A stretch of DNA of 64,000 nt from Apteryx mantelli (lineage: Eukaryota > Chordata > Aves > Apterygiformes > Apterygidae): contig NC_090020.1 in assembly GCF_036417845.1 (NCBI RefSeq), forward strand, positions 45,988,425 through 46,052,424. Direction: 5' to 3'. The stretch's first letter is position 1. The number at the start of each line of letters is the position of its first letter. A program made the position numbers and the translations under genes. The notes below the pieces were generated by a model, which worked only from the letters and a program-made list of their open reading frames with translations, did no database searches and was not told where the DNA came from. Shown here piece by piece: positions 38,741 to 50,840 of the stretch.

Positions 38741-40599
38741 CATATGCTTTTCTCACTTTTCCTTCAGAGTAACCTCCATCATTAGCAATAAAGCAATAAA
38801 ACAAAGACTTGCTCTTTCTTTCCTCACTGTCATCAGGATGTTAACATCACTCTTACCAATACTCACTTCTTCATTTTCTGTCTAGCTGGTCATGCTAGAT
38901 CCTTCTCTAAGAAGAGATAAATCACAAGGTGTCGGCATCTACATCAGTCTACATGAATACGTTAGCCTTAGGCCTAGCAGATCTGTACCACTACAGGTCC
39001 TAATCCCATTATTTTAAAAGCGTTTGCTCACAGAGTAACTCAAAAATGTTTGATTTTGATAAAAAATTTCTGGACTAGAGAAATGGGTACTAAAGTATAA
39101 AATTTCCACTGGATTCAGTGACACATTTATCATTGATTGAAAATTTTAATTTTCCCTCAAAATTCTTGCCCTACATCTTCTAGGTCTCTGTTAAAGCTTC
39201 TGCAATTAATCAGTTCATTATTTTCATGCCAACAATTTATAAACCTTCAGGTTCTATTTGGCCACTTCCTTACACCTTGTATAGCCATCATTCCGCTGGA
39301 GCCTGCTGATTTTTCTACAGTCTGCTGATTTTTATGCAATCTGGGCTGGTGAGAAATACGCTTGACACCATTTTTCTAGAAGTCAGTTTGGAAATGAAAC
39401 TGCTGTTCAAAATAGCCTGGTAGCACTCTGCTTCTCCCAACAGCTCTTTAATGTGCCTCCTTTTACTATTCTACATCCTCCTCCTTATCCTTCTCTCATG
39501 TCAAACAGATGCCTTGGTGCTGCATTGTCAATAGAAAGCAGTTAAAAAAATGCCTGTATAATAATTCTACACTTCGGCAATGTGGGTGGTCTCCAAATGA
39601 TAGAGCTCAATATTCCTTTTGGATTCCTTTCACATAAGGGTAGCAGGGTGCAAGAGATTTTTTTTTCAGCCTTATTCGTATCTCAGCCTAAGTTTAGACT
39701 CCTAGACAAAACTCCCATTGTTTTCAAGAAGTGTTAAAGTAAAAACAGTGAAACTTTGAGTTTTGTGCAACACATTTGCTTTAGCCATAACATTCTTCCA
39801 TTTCCTTCTCCCCTTTCATTATTATTATTAGGCACTTCAGGACCCCATTTTTCTGGCTCATTAATCCTTTTCTTGTATTTTATATCCTATTTCAGTCATT
39901 TCTGTACATTATTCTATGCTGTTTGTATTTGCTTGTTCTGCACAGCATGCCTTCCATTACCCAGTTTGTTTTCCTTTTGTTTCAAGCCATGTGGTTTCCC
40001 TGGATTCTTTTCTGGATGTTGGTTGCTTTGTTCTTTCTCAGCATTTCTTCATGACTCATTTCATTCTGGCTTTTGATTCTGTTGTTCAGGTCCGGCATTA
40101 CTTTAGATGTATAAGATTACAAAATGTTCATAATTCTACTTTAAAAGTGATGACTGGCCATTAAGATATTAATCAATTTACTTTCAATCAAGATGTACCA
40201 AGGAAATTTTGAATGTTAGTAATACCAGTTCAATCATGATTTAAAGGAGGGAGGACGTTATTGTGACAGTGTTACTAACAGACTTTGGAAATGCTTTTTC
40301 AATATCTTCCAAATACGAACAATTTAAATAGGATAAATCAAATTTGATGACTCTAAGATTTCTATGCAAGTAAAGAAAAATACTAATCTTCTATGGGAGG
40401 AATAATGATTGGTTACTGGTAAGACAGAAACCTCTGTGAAAAACTGAGAGGTGTTTAAAAATCCTGGCAGTAACAATCAGCAAGATTTCAATAGCTGCTT
40501 GAGAAAAAGGTCAAATAAGAAGGATAATACATTACTGACTGATATAGTCTGGAAGAATCTTCAGACAGTAATCTTTATCCTAAGTACTGTGTTGGTTTT

Positions 40600-40697
40600 G
40601 CTTTCTTCCTTTTCTGTACATCTCTCTTTCTACCTTTCTTTCTCTTTTGCTCTTTTTTTCTCTCCCCTTTTCCTCTTTTTTTCTCTCTTTCTGTCCT
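40600..40697. repeat. Polypyrimidine tract (CT-rich low-complexity)
   Basis: Almost purely C and T for about 95 bases on the plus strand, with runs of T up to seven. A simple low-complexity tract; triplex-forming potential is possible but not shown. Confidence 0.85.
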
Positions 40698-41035
40698 GAA
40701 CATTCCTTTTTCTCCCACTTCATTTATCTGTATTGTTATAAAACTCTTTTAATATTCCACAGCTCTTTTATCCCGTTTCCATTCATATTGCAAGGAGAAA
40801 CTGAAATTGAATACATTCTGCAAGCATGTACATCTAAAATATCATCTTGAATCAGTGTTTTGGGAATAGGGGCACTCAGATTCTTAGTACTCTGAACTAT
40901 GCTCAGCAACATTTTTCTTCTCAATTGGTTCTTAAATTGCCAAAATATACCTGCGTTGTTTTCTGGCGCACAGGTATTTCTCAATTTAAATGGAATAATA
41001 ATGAATTGCATCTAATTCTAATAAAATTATTAGAA

Positions 41036-41112
41036 CATATATTAATAATATAGATTAATATAATAAAATATAATTTATAATATAATTATATTATAATTAA
41101 TATAATAATTCT
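41036..41112. repeat. AT-only low-complexity tract (TAATATA-type)
   Basis: Nearly pure A and T, built from ATTAATA, TATAATA and TATAATT words, with repeated self-complementary segments. It lies about 100 bases upstream of the solo LTR at 41,221. Confidence 0.85.
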
Positions 41113-41214
41113 TATACATTTGATATATTCTGTACATTGTATTTAGTAAAATATACAATGTAAAATTTTGAAGAAATATAATATTTTACATCTTGGAATA
41201 AAGTATTATTATTC

Positions 41215-41220
41215 CTGTAC
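41215..41220. repeat. Target-site duplication, left copy (CTGTAC)
   Basis: CTGTAC stands directly before the TG start of LTR 1 and recurs directly after its CA end at 41,707-41,712. A 6-bp duplication is typical of alpha- and betaretrovirus-like (ERVK-type) integration. Confidence 0.9.
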
Positions 41221-41706
41221 TGTTGGGGCCCTTGCGGTGCTTCAGAACAATAATCTATATGAGATATAGAGCATGGAACTAACACTGTTTAGGATTAATT
41301 GCTTAGCACAACTTGCTTAGCATTAGTAGCTAAATTTGCTGAAGCCTTAGGCCTCAGGCTATAGCCACTGCTATGTGCTTTGAAGTAGTCCACCAAGGAC
41401 ACTGGTGCAGCTGGAAATGATACATCCTGAGAAAGTACAGATAAACTAGCAGAAGCCAGTGGGAACCAAGGTTAAGGGTAAGATAGCTTTGCTAAATAAG
41501 TAGCAAGGTACAAGGCATGACGGCTGCGTGCGTGATCGGTGCCATGATTGGCTCCCTGTGACATAATCTGCATGGTGATTGGCCTAGCAAAGTGTACGAC
41601 TGCACAAACATATATAAGATGGGCAAATTGCCGAATAAAGTTGGAATTGAACCTGCATTCTGTGAATGCGTATGATTCTTTCCTGTCACTCCCGCGGACC
41701 GCGACA
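41221..41706 (+). mobile_element. Solo LTR 1 of an endogenous retrovirus (6-bp TSD, ERVK/alpharetro-like)
   Basis: A 486-bp element starts TGTTGGGGCC and ends CGCGACA, with an exact 6-bp direct repeat outside. No gag, pol or env lies nearby, so it is a solo LTR left by LTR-LTR recombination. The U3 part holds a near-perfect palindrome, AGCCTTAGGCCTCAGGCT (41,343-41,360), and a doubled GCTTAGCA. It also has two inverted CCAAT boxes (ATTGG at 41,547 and 41,578, 31 bp apart), a TATA box TATATAAG at 41,611 and AATAAA at 41,634. A polyadenylation signal so close to the TATA box implies a short R region, as in avian alpharetroviruses. About 70 bp (41,291-41,360) are nearly identical to the minus-strand LTR at 59 kb. 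I cannot name the family. Confidence 0.9.
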
Positions 41707-41712
41707 CTGTAC
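41707..41712. repeat. Target-site duplication, right copy (CTGTAC)
   Basis: Exact match to 41,215-41,220, directly after the LTR end. Confidence 0.9.
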
Positions 41713-44700
41713 TGTTGTCATTATACTTGTGTAATGAGCTTGAGGGTCCTGATAATATTGAGCCCTGTACAACTATACAGAAAAGAAACAGTCTTTGTTT
41801 TGAAGCGCTTATAATATATTCATTTCATTCAGGTACACATGTTCCAGTATATAGTTGCACAAATTTTATATACTCTAGATGATTTATAAATAAAGAATGT
41901 CCATACCGAAGCACTCCAGAAATATATTTTTAAAGGGATTTAGTCTCCCAACTCACATAGGCTCTCTTGAAATTCAAGCTTTGTGATTTGTAAAATCATA
42001 TTTTATTAAATGTCACAGTTATGAATCTAAAATGAGTTGTCATTACCCCTTTCAATGTTATTTATATAATGAACTTGTTCCATTTGAGAGAACTGAGTGA
42101 TTAGCCACTTCTTCATTAATACCTTCCTGACACGCTTTGATTCAACACACAAGATTCTTCCATTAACTTCCACGAATTTTGATTCAGACTTGTGTCTATG
42201 AGCATGGAATAGCAGATCAGTCCATCCATCTCATGAAAATAGTGTTATTTCTTCAACAGCATTAATTGCTGTATATATTATTTGTTTAAAATATTTTAAA
42301 TTGTGAAAGATAGGGAAAAATTAAAAATGGATTCAGAATACAGAGCCTTTCTAATGGCCTATGTGTGATTAGTGAGGGAAGAGAGCTGGAAAAAAGATTG
42401 TTTTCTGTCTTATAATGATTAGATAAAAAGCAAGAATAATTACCAGCTCAGTGGGTAGGCTGGTACAAAGGAAGAAACACTCATCAAGCAGTTGTTTTTT
42501 TAGCTTTGGCAGATTGTGCACACACACTCACACACGCCCCTTGGTAAGTTTTGCTTTCCTGTAAAATCTAATGAATTATATTCATGGCATATTTTGATGC
42601 ATATTCTTCCATATGATGTGGTGAAGTCATTTCAACTCTTAAATTGTGCAAGACTTAACTAATCGGGTTGCAATTCAAATTAAGGATAACAAGGTAGGTA
42701 TGGAAATTATGAGTGCATTTTCTCAATTCATTCCAGATTAAGCTTGTTATCAGCATGAAATACAACAGTAACTATATGAATAATTCTTAATAAACTTGAG
42801 TATAAGATATAGACCAATCTGGATAAAACCTAGTGAAATAATGCTTCTGTTTCCTCATTTGGTATTCAGGTGTTTTTTCATATAAGAGATTATTTATTTT
42901 ATCAACTATTTATTCAAGAAAATTTGAGAGTAGACCTAGCAGTTCTGTAAATCTCATACAGAGTAAACACATTAATATTAAGCAGTACATTATTTTATCA
43001 GAAATTCCTTGTACTTTGCATTCTTTGTCAAAATGTGCCAAAGGATATTATATACATTGCTTACAGGAAGCGGACCCTTGAAAAATCAGGTTACATAACT
43101 CCTGACTTGGTATCCAGGACAGGAATAAACATACCAACACAGACCAACACAAAAGACCAAACTATGTATTTGATGATAATGATGTAAACATGCAGAAAAA
43201 AACTCTGAATTAAAAAAGTGTCACCACGGAGCAAATAAGAAAAAAGAAGCCAGTACTGAATACATCTCACTGCTCTCAAAAATTCCATAGCAGTCAGTCG
43301 CAAAACACAGAATTAGGCTTTTAAAGTGAAATGAAAGTCTGATGGCTACAAACTAATTCATTAATGTATGTCTGTTAGCAGTCAAATTCTCCCATGAGGA
43401 TTGCACAGACTCTCCAGTTTGAACCCACAAAAACACCTTTGGAGTCTGCTAGGTGCAGGATTTGTGTGTCCACAGAAGGACAGAATGAATTCCATCAGTT
43501 CTACGATTATTCAAGATCCATGGAAAGATGCTGGCACAAAAAAGAGCAGTGATTTGTGACTGTTTCTTATTTCCAAGTTCCCTATCTCCCATAACACATG
43601 ACTTCTGAGGTTTCAACTGGCTATAATTCCTGTTTATGTGGTGGGTACCATTATGTTTAAGATGAGGACAGGACACTTGCAGAAATTAATAATGGAAAAA
43701 TTCCAGCAAAAATTGGAGAGGAGGAGCAAGAAGATTTTAAAAGCATCCATCTTTTAGCCATTTCCCCCTAGCAATAGGCACGGGGATTCATGGGTAAGTG
43801 TGAGGACAGACGGAACACTTTTTGAAATTTTGCATAGTTCATATCACCTTAATACCTAAGCATGCTTAAAAAATGCTTGCCCCCCTTTTCTGTTTCCTGT
43901 CACTTAAACTAATGTTTCATTCTCTTTAACTTATGATACTGTGTGCAATATCCTTTTTTCTTTTAGCTCCATAAAATCTTTAAGGTCCTGCATTGATTTA
44001 AGGAACAAAACTATTTGCTCACTAAACCATATGGTGTCCATGCTTTATTTCAATGAAAGATCAAAATGAGGTACCTAATTCCTTTCTCATTAGTGTCATT
44101 TTAAAACCAGTATTATATAATATTTTACTGCTAGTTTAGTTTTTTTCAGTGATGCACAGTCTGCACTCAATTTTAAAGAAATCTTAAGTTAGAAACACTC
44201 AGACCTAGTATCTGTGATAGAGAAATATTCATTGCCTGAATGAGTTCAAAAGATTTATTTGTGTAAAAGTAAAGGGTCTGTATCCTTTTCACCCACAAGC
44301 CAGTATTACAGTAGGGATAAGATATGGGTGCAAAGGGTGAGACAATATCCCTTGAGCAGATAAAGAAGGCAAAAGGTTTTCCCCAAACAAAAAGCATAAT
44401 CTGTCTTCTATCAACTCATCTGATCCATGCAAATTTGCAATGCGTTCAGCAACCAGTAAATGTGGTCACTGTAAAGATGGATGTTCCATATAAGGGAAAG
44501 GCAATGCTTACCCAGATGCTGCAAAGCTATCTTAATTTGTGGTTCCTTTAGACCAAGAACAAAGCAGATTGCCTGCAACCATAGCTACTAGTTCAAATGT
44601 CAAACTTCTCTCTTAAATGTATTACGGAGGCAGCAGCAGCTGACAGGTAATCCAAGTGTAGAGGATAAGTGGATAATGGAAATTCCAGAAGAGATCCCTT

Positions 44701-47700
44701 GCAACAACTGAGGAAAGCCAATGGTAAGAAATGCTAAAGTCACTTGGATGTGAATGTTTGTGAATACCACTGTTACATACCACGTAACGAGTACAAATCC
44801 AGTATTGTTTTTGATATTTTGCTTTTCTGTTGCCAGCCTTGGAATACATAATTCTTTTTTTTTTATGCCTATATTACTAGAAATGCAGACTACAGCAACA
44901 TCAAATGAACGTCTGACCTGCTCAGCAAAAACTAAGAAATGTAGTCAGGGATTCCACACTCAGTTACAGCCTCACATCCGAATGCACAGCAATTCTACTA
45001 TCTGCCCAGCTAGTACAGAGCTGTATGACATCTTTACTTCAGGTGATCCTGGCCAGACACAGTCCTTCAAGAGACAGCACCAATGCTTGGTGGGCTTCCT
45101 GGGCCAGGTGGCAAAACACAATGCTTTGAATAAGTTTACCTTGTGTTCTTTTTCATGCTACTTTTGGATGTGATAATACTAATGGAGAGAGCTGACTCTC
45201 ACATTGCTTTTGGAAAGTCAATCCTGTTCCTACAATTCACCTTTTAGGAAGCAACTGTAGGTGAAGATTTATGTACTTTTTATATCTGTGCCAAGAAACC
45301 ATAAAGGGGAGGACAGGAAAATTCTAGAGAGGTCCTGCAGGAAAGCATGGAGAAAGGACAGAATGGTTCAAGTAGAGGACATCATCTTTTTAAATAAAGT
45401 TTCTTGTTTAATGTGAGTTTTAACTACTGTCACACTAACAGCTGGGGTGCTGAATAAGCTTGTTTGGGATATGAGCTAGGATTTGCAGGCGTGTATGTGC
45501 TTATGTAATTTACATAGTTTTTTTTGAGATACATCACAATTTGAATCACTTTTTCTAAAGTGCTTGCAATATACCAGATGGAATAATTGTGTTTCTTGTC
45601 TGAAGGATTATTTTAAAACAAGACCCAGTAAAGTGCTTTTTTTATAATGACAGAGAAGAATAAGAAGCAAAATGTGAGGAACCATATGAAATACTATTCT
45701 GTTTTGTCAGAGCTCTTATATGACATCTGACCTCAGTGAACGATTACAGCTTATCTTCTGTCTGGACCAGAAAACTGTTTATTTTTTCTCTTAGGTTGCA
45801 TTATAATAAATGTCCTTGATATACACAAAAATTAGAAGTGGTCCTTTTTCACTGGAATTGCCATGCTCTGACAGCAGCAAGTGTCAATTGCTTCAAAAGA
45901 AAACAAAAGAACTCCTCCTGCAGCAAATGGTTGAAGAAAAAAAAGACATAATTCAAAAAAATCTCTTTCAGCTAGGATAAAAGTTTAGTTACCAGAGTCC
46001 ACTTTAAACAGGTTTCTTGAAGGGGAAATTAACCATCTGAAGCTTGGCTTCAGCTACCTTGCTTCAGATATCCCAGCTGGCTCATATAAAGCTCATTTGG
46101 GCATCTCTACAATACATAACAGTGTAAGTATACCTCAGCTTTGTTTCAAATTCCATATAGTCTTTCAAATATTGCAAAGCTATAAAGTCAGTTTTTTGAA
46201 CATGTATAGGTTTAATGTGTAGGTCCTTATTTTTCTTAGCACATTCAGGTTGGTTATATTTCATAAACATTTGATAAATGTATTTCGCAAACTACCTACA
46301 AGCTGATGGGCTTGACCAGGTGGCTTAACAAAAGAAACATCATTTGAGAGGGAAAAAAACAATTTGTTCTCCAGGTTTCATTCTTACAGATTTTTAGAGT
46401 ATACTGGTTAGAAGAGAGACTGGTATGACAGATGATGTACATATAAAAAAAATATAAACAATAAATAAAATGAACAAAGAAACCTCCTAGCTTAGGGCAC
46501 AATCTGATCCTCTTGCAGCTGTGAAGTTAGTCAAAGGCCTTCTAAGTTTCCAATGTTACTTTAACATTTTGCTCTGCATCTTCTGAAACCCTAAATAGCA
46601 CAAGCCCACCTGTGCACATCTCTTTCTTGTCTAAATGTAACCTCACACCTTAGCTGAAAAGAAATAAGTAAAGGCGCTGCAAACTGTCAGATTGCCTAAA
46701 TGATGATGGTACTCCCTGTGTTTTTTACATTCTTTTGGGGAGGTTCTGTATCTTTAAAATTTGCATAATATTCAGGAAATCCAAGGGGAAATAATCCTTT
46801 TGAAACTGTTTTGCTAGCCCATACTGAGAAATGGAATGGAATTACTTAAGATTACTTTAAAAACTTTTTTGAAAAGCTAACAACCCTTATATTTTGAAGT
46901 ATGATATCACTCAGCTCCTTTACCTGATTAAACTAAACCTTTCCCAAATAATTTTTCTGTCATTACAAAAGTGAAACATGAATCTTTATATAATTGGGTT
47001 TATTTTTGCAAAGAATTTTGCAGTTAAATGTGAGCTTCCTACAACTTCCAACAACTCTGTTTCTTCAAACAAAAGTGGATCAAAACAACTCAGGTTGTTT
47101 TGATCATTTTTACAGCCCTCCTTTAAAAAGATTTAGGTTTACAGCAGATTAGGGACAAGCTAACGTTTGTATTTGTTGTAGGCTTAACAAAATTATTGTC
47201 CTCTTTCTGATAAACATAACAGTGTTTCACACACACTGCTTAAAATTTTACAGTTATTTCCAGCATAGCAGTGCTGAGTCACAAGGACATCCCTATTGCA
47301 AGCACTGAAAATGAGATACTCCTTTTCAGCAGCAAATAGTAGATAATGCCTTTTTCTCTTTCATCACTTATCTTTCCTTAGTGTCCACCTATAATGTAAG
47401 CAAATCTTATTTACGAAAACAAATATAAAGTCCTGAAATAAGTCCCACTAAACCCCCCAATATTCAAGATACAATGTTCATTCTGCAGAACCTATGCCAA
47501 CAGGAACAGTTGTATTTTACATTCCTCATGTATTTGTGAAGCTGAGAATACGGATAGCATATTAGCTTGCAAGTGCCACTATTCCTAAATAAAGCAGTGT
47601 TATTCAGAGGGAATTAATCTGTAGCTATACCAGTAGGAGGATATTTCCATGATGAAATGAGTACAGATGTTAGAAAAGACTTTTTAATGTTTTGGGAACC

Positions 47701-50700
47701 GAGAATTTGTTAGACCGTGTCTGTAGCAAAATAGAGGTGCAAGAATTGCTACTGGTGTGTTTTCTTTCAAAGGTAGCACTGCATCTAATACTGGCATAGT
47801 GCAAAACATCACCAAAATATTGGAAAAGAATAACTTACGGTGCTATTTTATTTTAACCAGTATTCCTGTAAAACAGAAAATTGCTCCAAGAAGGTCATTC
47901 TGTTTCATTTTGTTCCGGGCTAAAATGCTCAAAAAATAACTTACCCTTGGAGGATCTCTGTGGAAAATCTTGCTATATACTCCTGAGTGTGTCCTGTGTC
48001 CCGGACACAGTCCTAGTGAGAACATTTGGTCAAGAGAATGACTGGAGACTAAACATCCATAGGGAAATTAGGAACAAATTGTTTGAAACTTAGGACAGCA
48101 CTTTGTTGCTTTCTTGACTCTTTCTAACTCCATTACTGCATTTGTCCATTACTGATAGCAGTAATTTACAGACTGTAATTTATAACTTTTGGAACGATGG
48201 CAGCACTGAAAACCACAGCTGTTACCTGACCTCTGCTCCCAGTAAAAGACAGGTCAACTTTTGGAGAACATGGACAGTATGGACAGCTTTGATAGCTGTG
48301 AAATGAGCAGAGTACTGTGCAGAGTCATCTGGCAGACACTTCGGTAAGAAGTTCCTTCATCTCAAAGCACCGTTTGCTTGTGATTAAGATGCTTTGTCTT
48401 TCTCTCAGTCCATCATCTGTAAGGAGAAAACATTCCACACTGAATACAGTAATGATATACAGTATAAGGTATATATTGCAGAAATATATAAAGTATCATT
48501 TAATGAATAAATTATTTGATATAGATGAAACTATTGAGGAAAAAAACAATTAGGGAGCACAGATATGAGGAAAAAGGATATGTTATACAATACAGTTTGA
48601 AAGAAGGTGGGAAGTTAATAAGTCAGCAAGATACAGATGGTAGGAAAGGCAGAGAAGAGTTGACATGAACAGCTTGCAGACTATGCAAGGAAAAAAGAAA
48701 GGAAGCAGGTTAAAAAATTGAAGGGATGGTGGAAAGGACAAGTTAGGAGTTATATCCAAGAGGTAAATTGCAGAAAATCCGTATAGATTTTTAAAAGAAA
48801 AAGGTGGTTTTGAACTGGATTCTTAAAGGACTGAGGAGGAATTTCAAGGTGATGTTTCTGTTCTTAGTTTGAGTGATAAGATTGGTTGCAATGTTCTGCA
48901 GGTAAGAAGACGAAAGAGAAGGAGTTCAAAAGGTGACAAAAGGGAAGTAATTAGGGGAATACAAAGGCAAATAAGCCAGAGGATTTCAACACTGTTGGAC
49001 ACTGCAGCTGAACTATTAAGCAGCTGAAAGAGCTCTCAAACCTACAGAAACAGGTGACAGCAGTGGCAAAAGAAGGATAGTTTAGGATCCAGGACTCCAT
49101 GGCTGTGAGGTAAGTCAGAGAGAAGTAAGCAAGTGGCATTCTCCTCAGAATTCTCCTTACTGTTGTAAGATGCAGTATTTAGCATTTTTCTGGCATTCAT
49201 TCCAAAATGAAGCCAGTAAAGAAGCAGCAGTAGAAACCAAATTAAATTTTGCTAGCTATCCACACTACCTGCTAATTGAGAATGGGTTCTGTAATTACTA
49301 GAAAGCCATTTAATTAGATTCCAGTTACCATTTAGCAATCTAGCATATTTCTAGTTTAAAAATATATTCTGAGCCTTGAAACAGAGTGGTGAGGTTAGAA
49401 AATTTCTCAAGTAACATCTAATGCTACTGTGTACATTCCTATTTTACACAATACTTCTGAATATAGATGTTTTCACCATGTGCATCCTGCAAAGTCAAGT
49501 ACTTTGGGGTATCCAAAAGTGAGAAAACTGGAAACAGCATAAATATTCAGTGGCTTAAGGTTAATGTATGTCCTATGGCTAAGCAATTGCTTTCTAGCCC
49601 TCTCTCACTTTTCAGAAGATTGGTGTTGTGTTTTGTTTCTTTAATGACATTTACTCCTCAAAAGAATTACATGAAAACTTTGTTCTACATTAAAAAGCAA
49701 CAAAACAAAAACATTTTTGAAATAAGCTTCTCACCAGTCTTCCAGAAAGAGCCTTTCTCCCTTCTTGGAAACACCAGATACTTATTTTATTTTCAGCTTC
49801 CAGCTTTACAGACTTCTCAGCGTATTGACTTTTTGGCCTTTCAGCCATGTGTCAGCTGACCTTATGGAGTGTTGCCTTTACGAGTTTTAACCATATGCCC
49901 GGATCCACAGCAATTATAGCAGTGGATTACTACAGAAGCCTTAGAGATAAGAACTGACATCATGCACTATTGTTACTGCTTTTGCTAGTTCAGCAATACA
50001 AATATCCATGCAGTCAAACACTCACGGATTTCCTCTCCATGATGTGTTCTAGCTGTTGCAGACTTGACCTATTTGATAGTCATAGAATTATCCAAACACT
50101 TAGTTCTTCAATAGCAGTTCTAATTCTGATATAAACTGCTTGTGCTAGATATTTATGTGGTACACAGAGAACTGTAATCTGTATGTGTAATCCTCTTTAA
50201 ATTGTGACGTAGCATATGAGTTGGTTGACTGATATAGTATTCCCCTCCTCTCTGGACAAAAAAGGCAGATAAATCACTGTAGTGTCATGAAATTACTGCA
50301 TACTAAGCTGTTTGTATCATAATACTTTGGATACTCTCCAGCTCCCCAAAAAATCTGGAATAAATTAGATTTTCCAAATCCTACCCTTGAAGAAATTAAA
50401 GTGGTAAAAGATCAAAAATAATCATCATACAGTGACAACAGGTTTACAGAAACACATGTAACTGGTGCGTAGATGCCAGAGTCTCCCCATACCTTCTAGC
50501 CTTTTCTACTTGAGAAGTGTGCCTGAACGTGATGCCCTTTGAAGCTGAAGTTCCAGAACAGGAGTTTCTTCATTAATAACATTTTTCCTAGCGTTGTATC
50601 AGTCGGTACCTCCAAAATCACAATACAGCAAATGAAAATTTCACCACTGCAAGAAGGAAATGATACAGCTTACAAATGATCAGCTCCCTAGAAAAGGAAA

Positions 50701-50829
50701 ATAATCCTGTCTTCTTTTATTGAAATACCTAAACACTTGAAACAGTTCCTCTCTTTAACTCTTTTCTTGCTTTCTTTTCTACAAAATTACTATTAGCAAG
50801 TGTTCTGCATTTTTAAAAGGCTTGTTTCA
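41713..50829. other. Intergenic, AT-rich unique sequence
   Basis: I see no gene. The longest open frames (about 139 codons ending at 45,173 and about 130 codons at 49,467-49,859, both plus) have no recognised domain, no Kozak or splice context that stands out, and no repeat in neighbouring DNA. A purine-rich stretch runs from about 48,560 to 49,120, and a CA-rich patch lies at 42,520-42,536. A short perfect palindrome is at 47,994. Confidence 0.55.
47994..48010. repeat. 17-base near-perfect palindrome
   Basis: CTGTGTCC-C-GGACACAG has 8-bp arms around one unpaired base. It is the right size for a dimeric transcription-factor site, but it does not fit a p53 or steroid-receptor consensus well. 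Confidence 0.8.
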
Positions 50830-50840
50830 GTAAACGCAGG

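Larger units (their letters stand above)
34511..41214. other. Intergenic, AT-rich with pyrimidine-rich patches
   Basis: I see no gene. At 36,400-36,480 a T-T-A-G-G-C-A-C-T-T-A-A word, a C-run and a second T-T-A-G-G-C-A word suggest a worn old repeat. At 38.66-38.74 kb lies the second copy of the 34.24-kb module. From about 39,130 to 40,140 and 40,600 to 40,700 the plus strand is pyrimidine-rich and gives hydrophobic S/F/L-rich open frames that I take as composition artefacts. Confidence 0.55.

Noticed and set aside
39756..40164. Hydrophobic S/F/L-rich open frames resembling membrane proteins
   Set aside because: They follow directly from the pyrimidine-rich composition (TTT, TCT, CTT codons). 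Overlapping frames give the same kind of product.
44754..45173. Plus-strand open stretch of about 139 codons with a hydrophobic start
   Set aside because: The apparent signal-peptide-like N-terminus comes from T-rich DNA. No conserved residues or neighbouring exons are seen.
49467..49859. Plus-strand ATG-initiated frame of 130 codons
   Set aside because: It is the best-formed single ATG frame, but the product is low in recognisable content and the region has no promoter or splice signals that I can defend.
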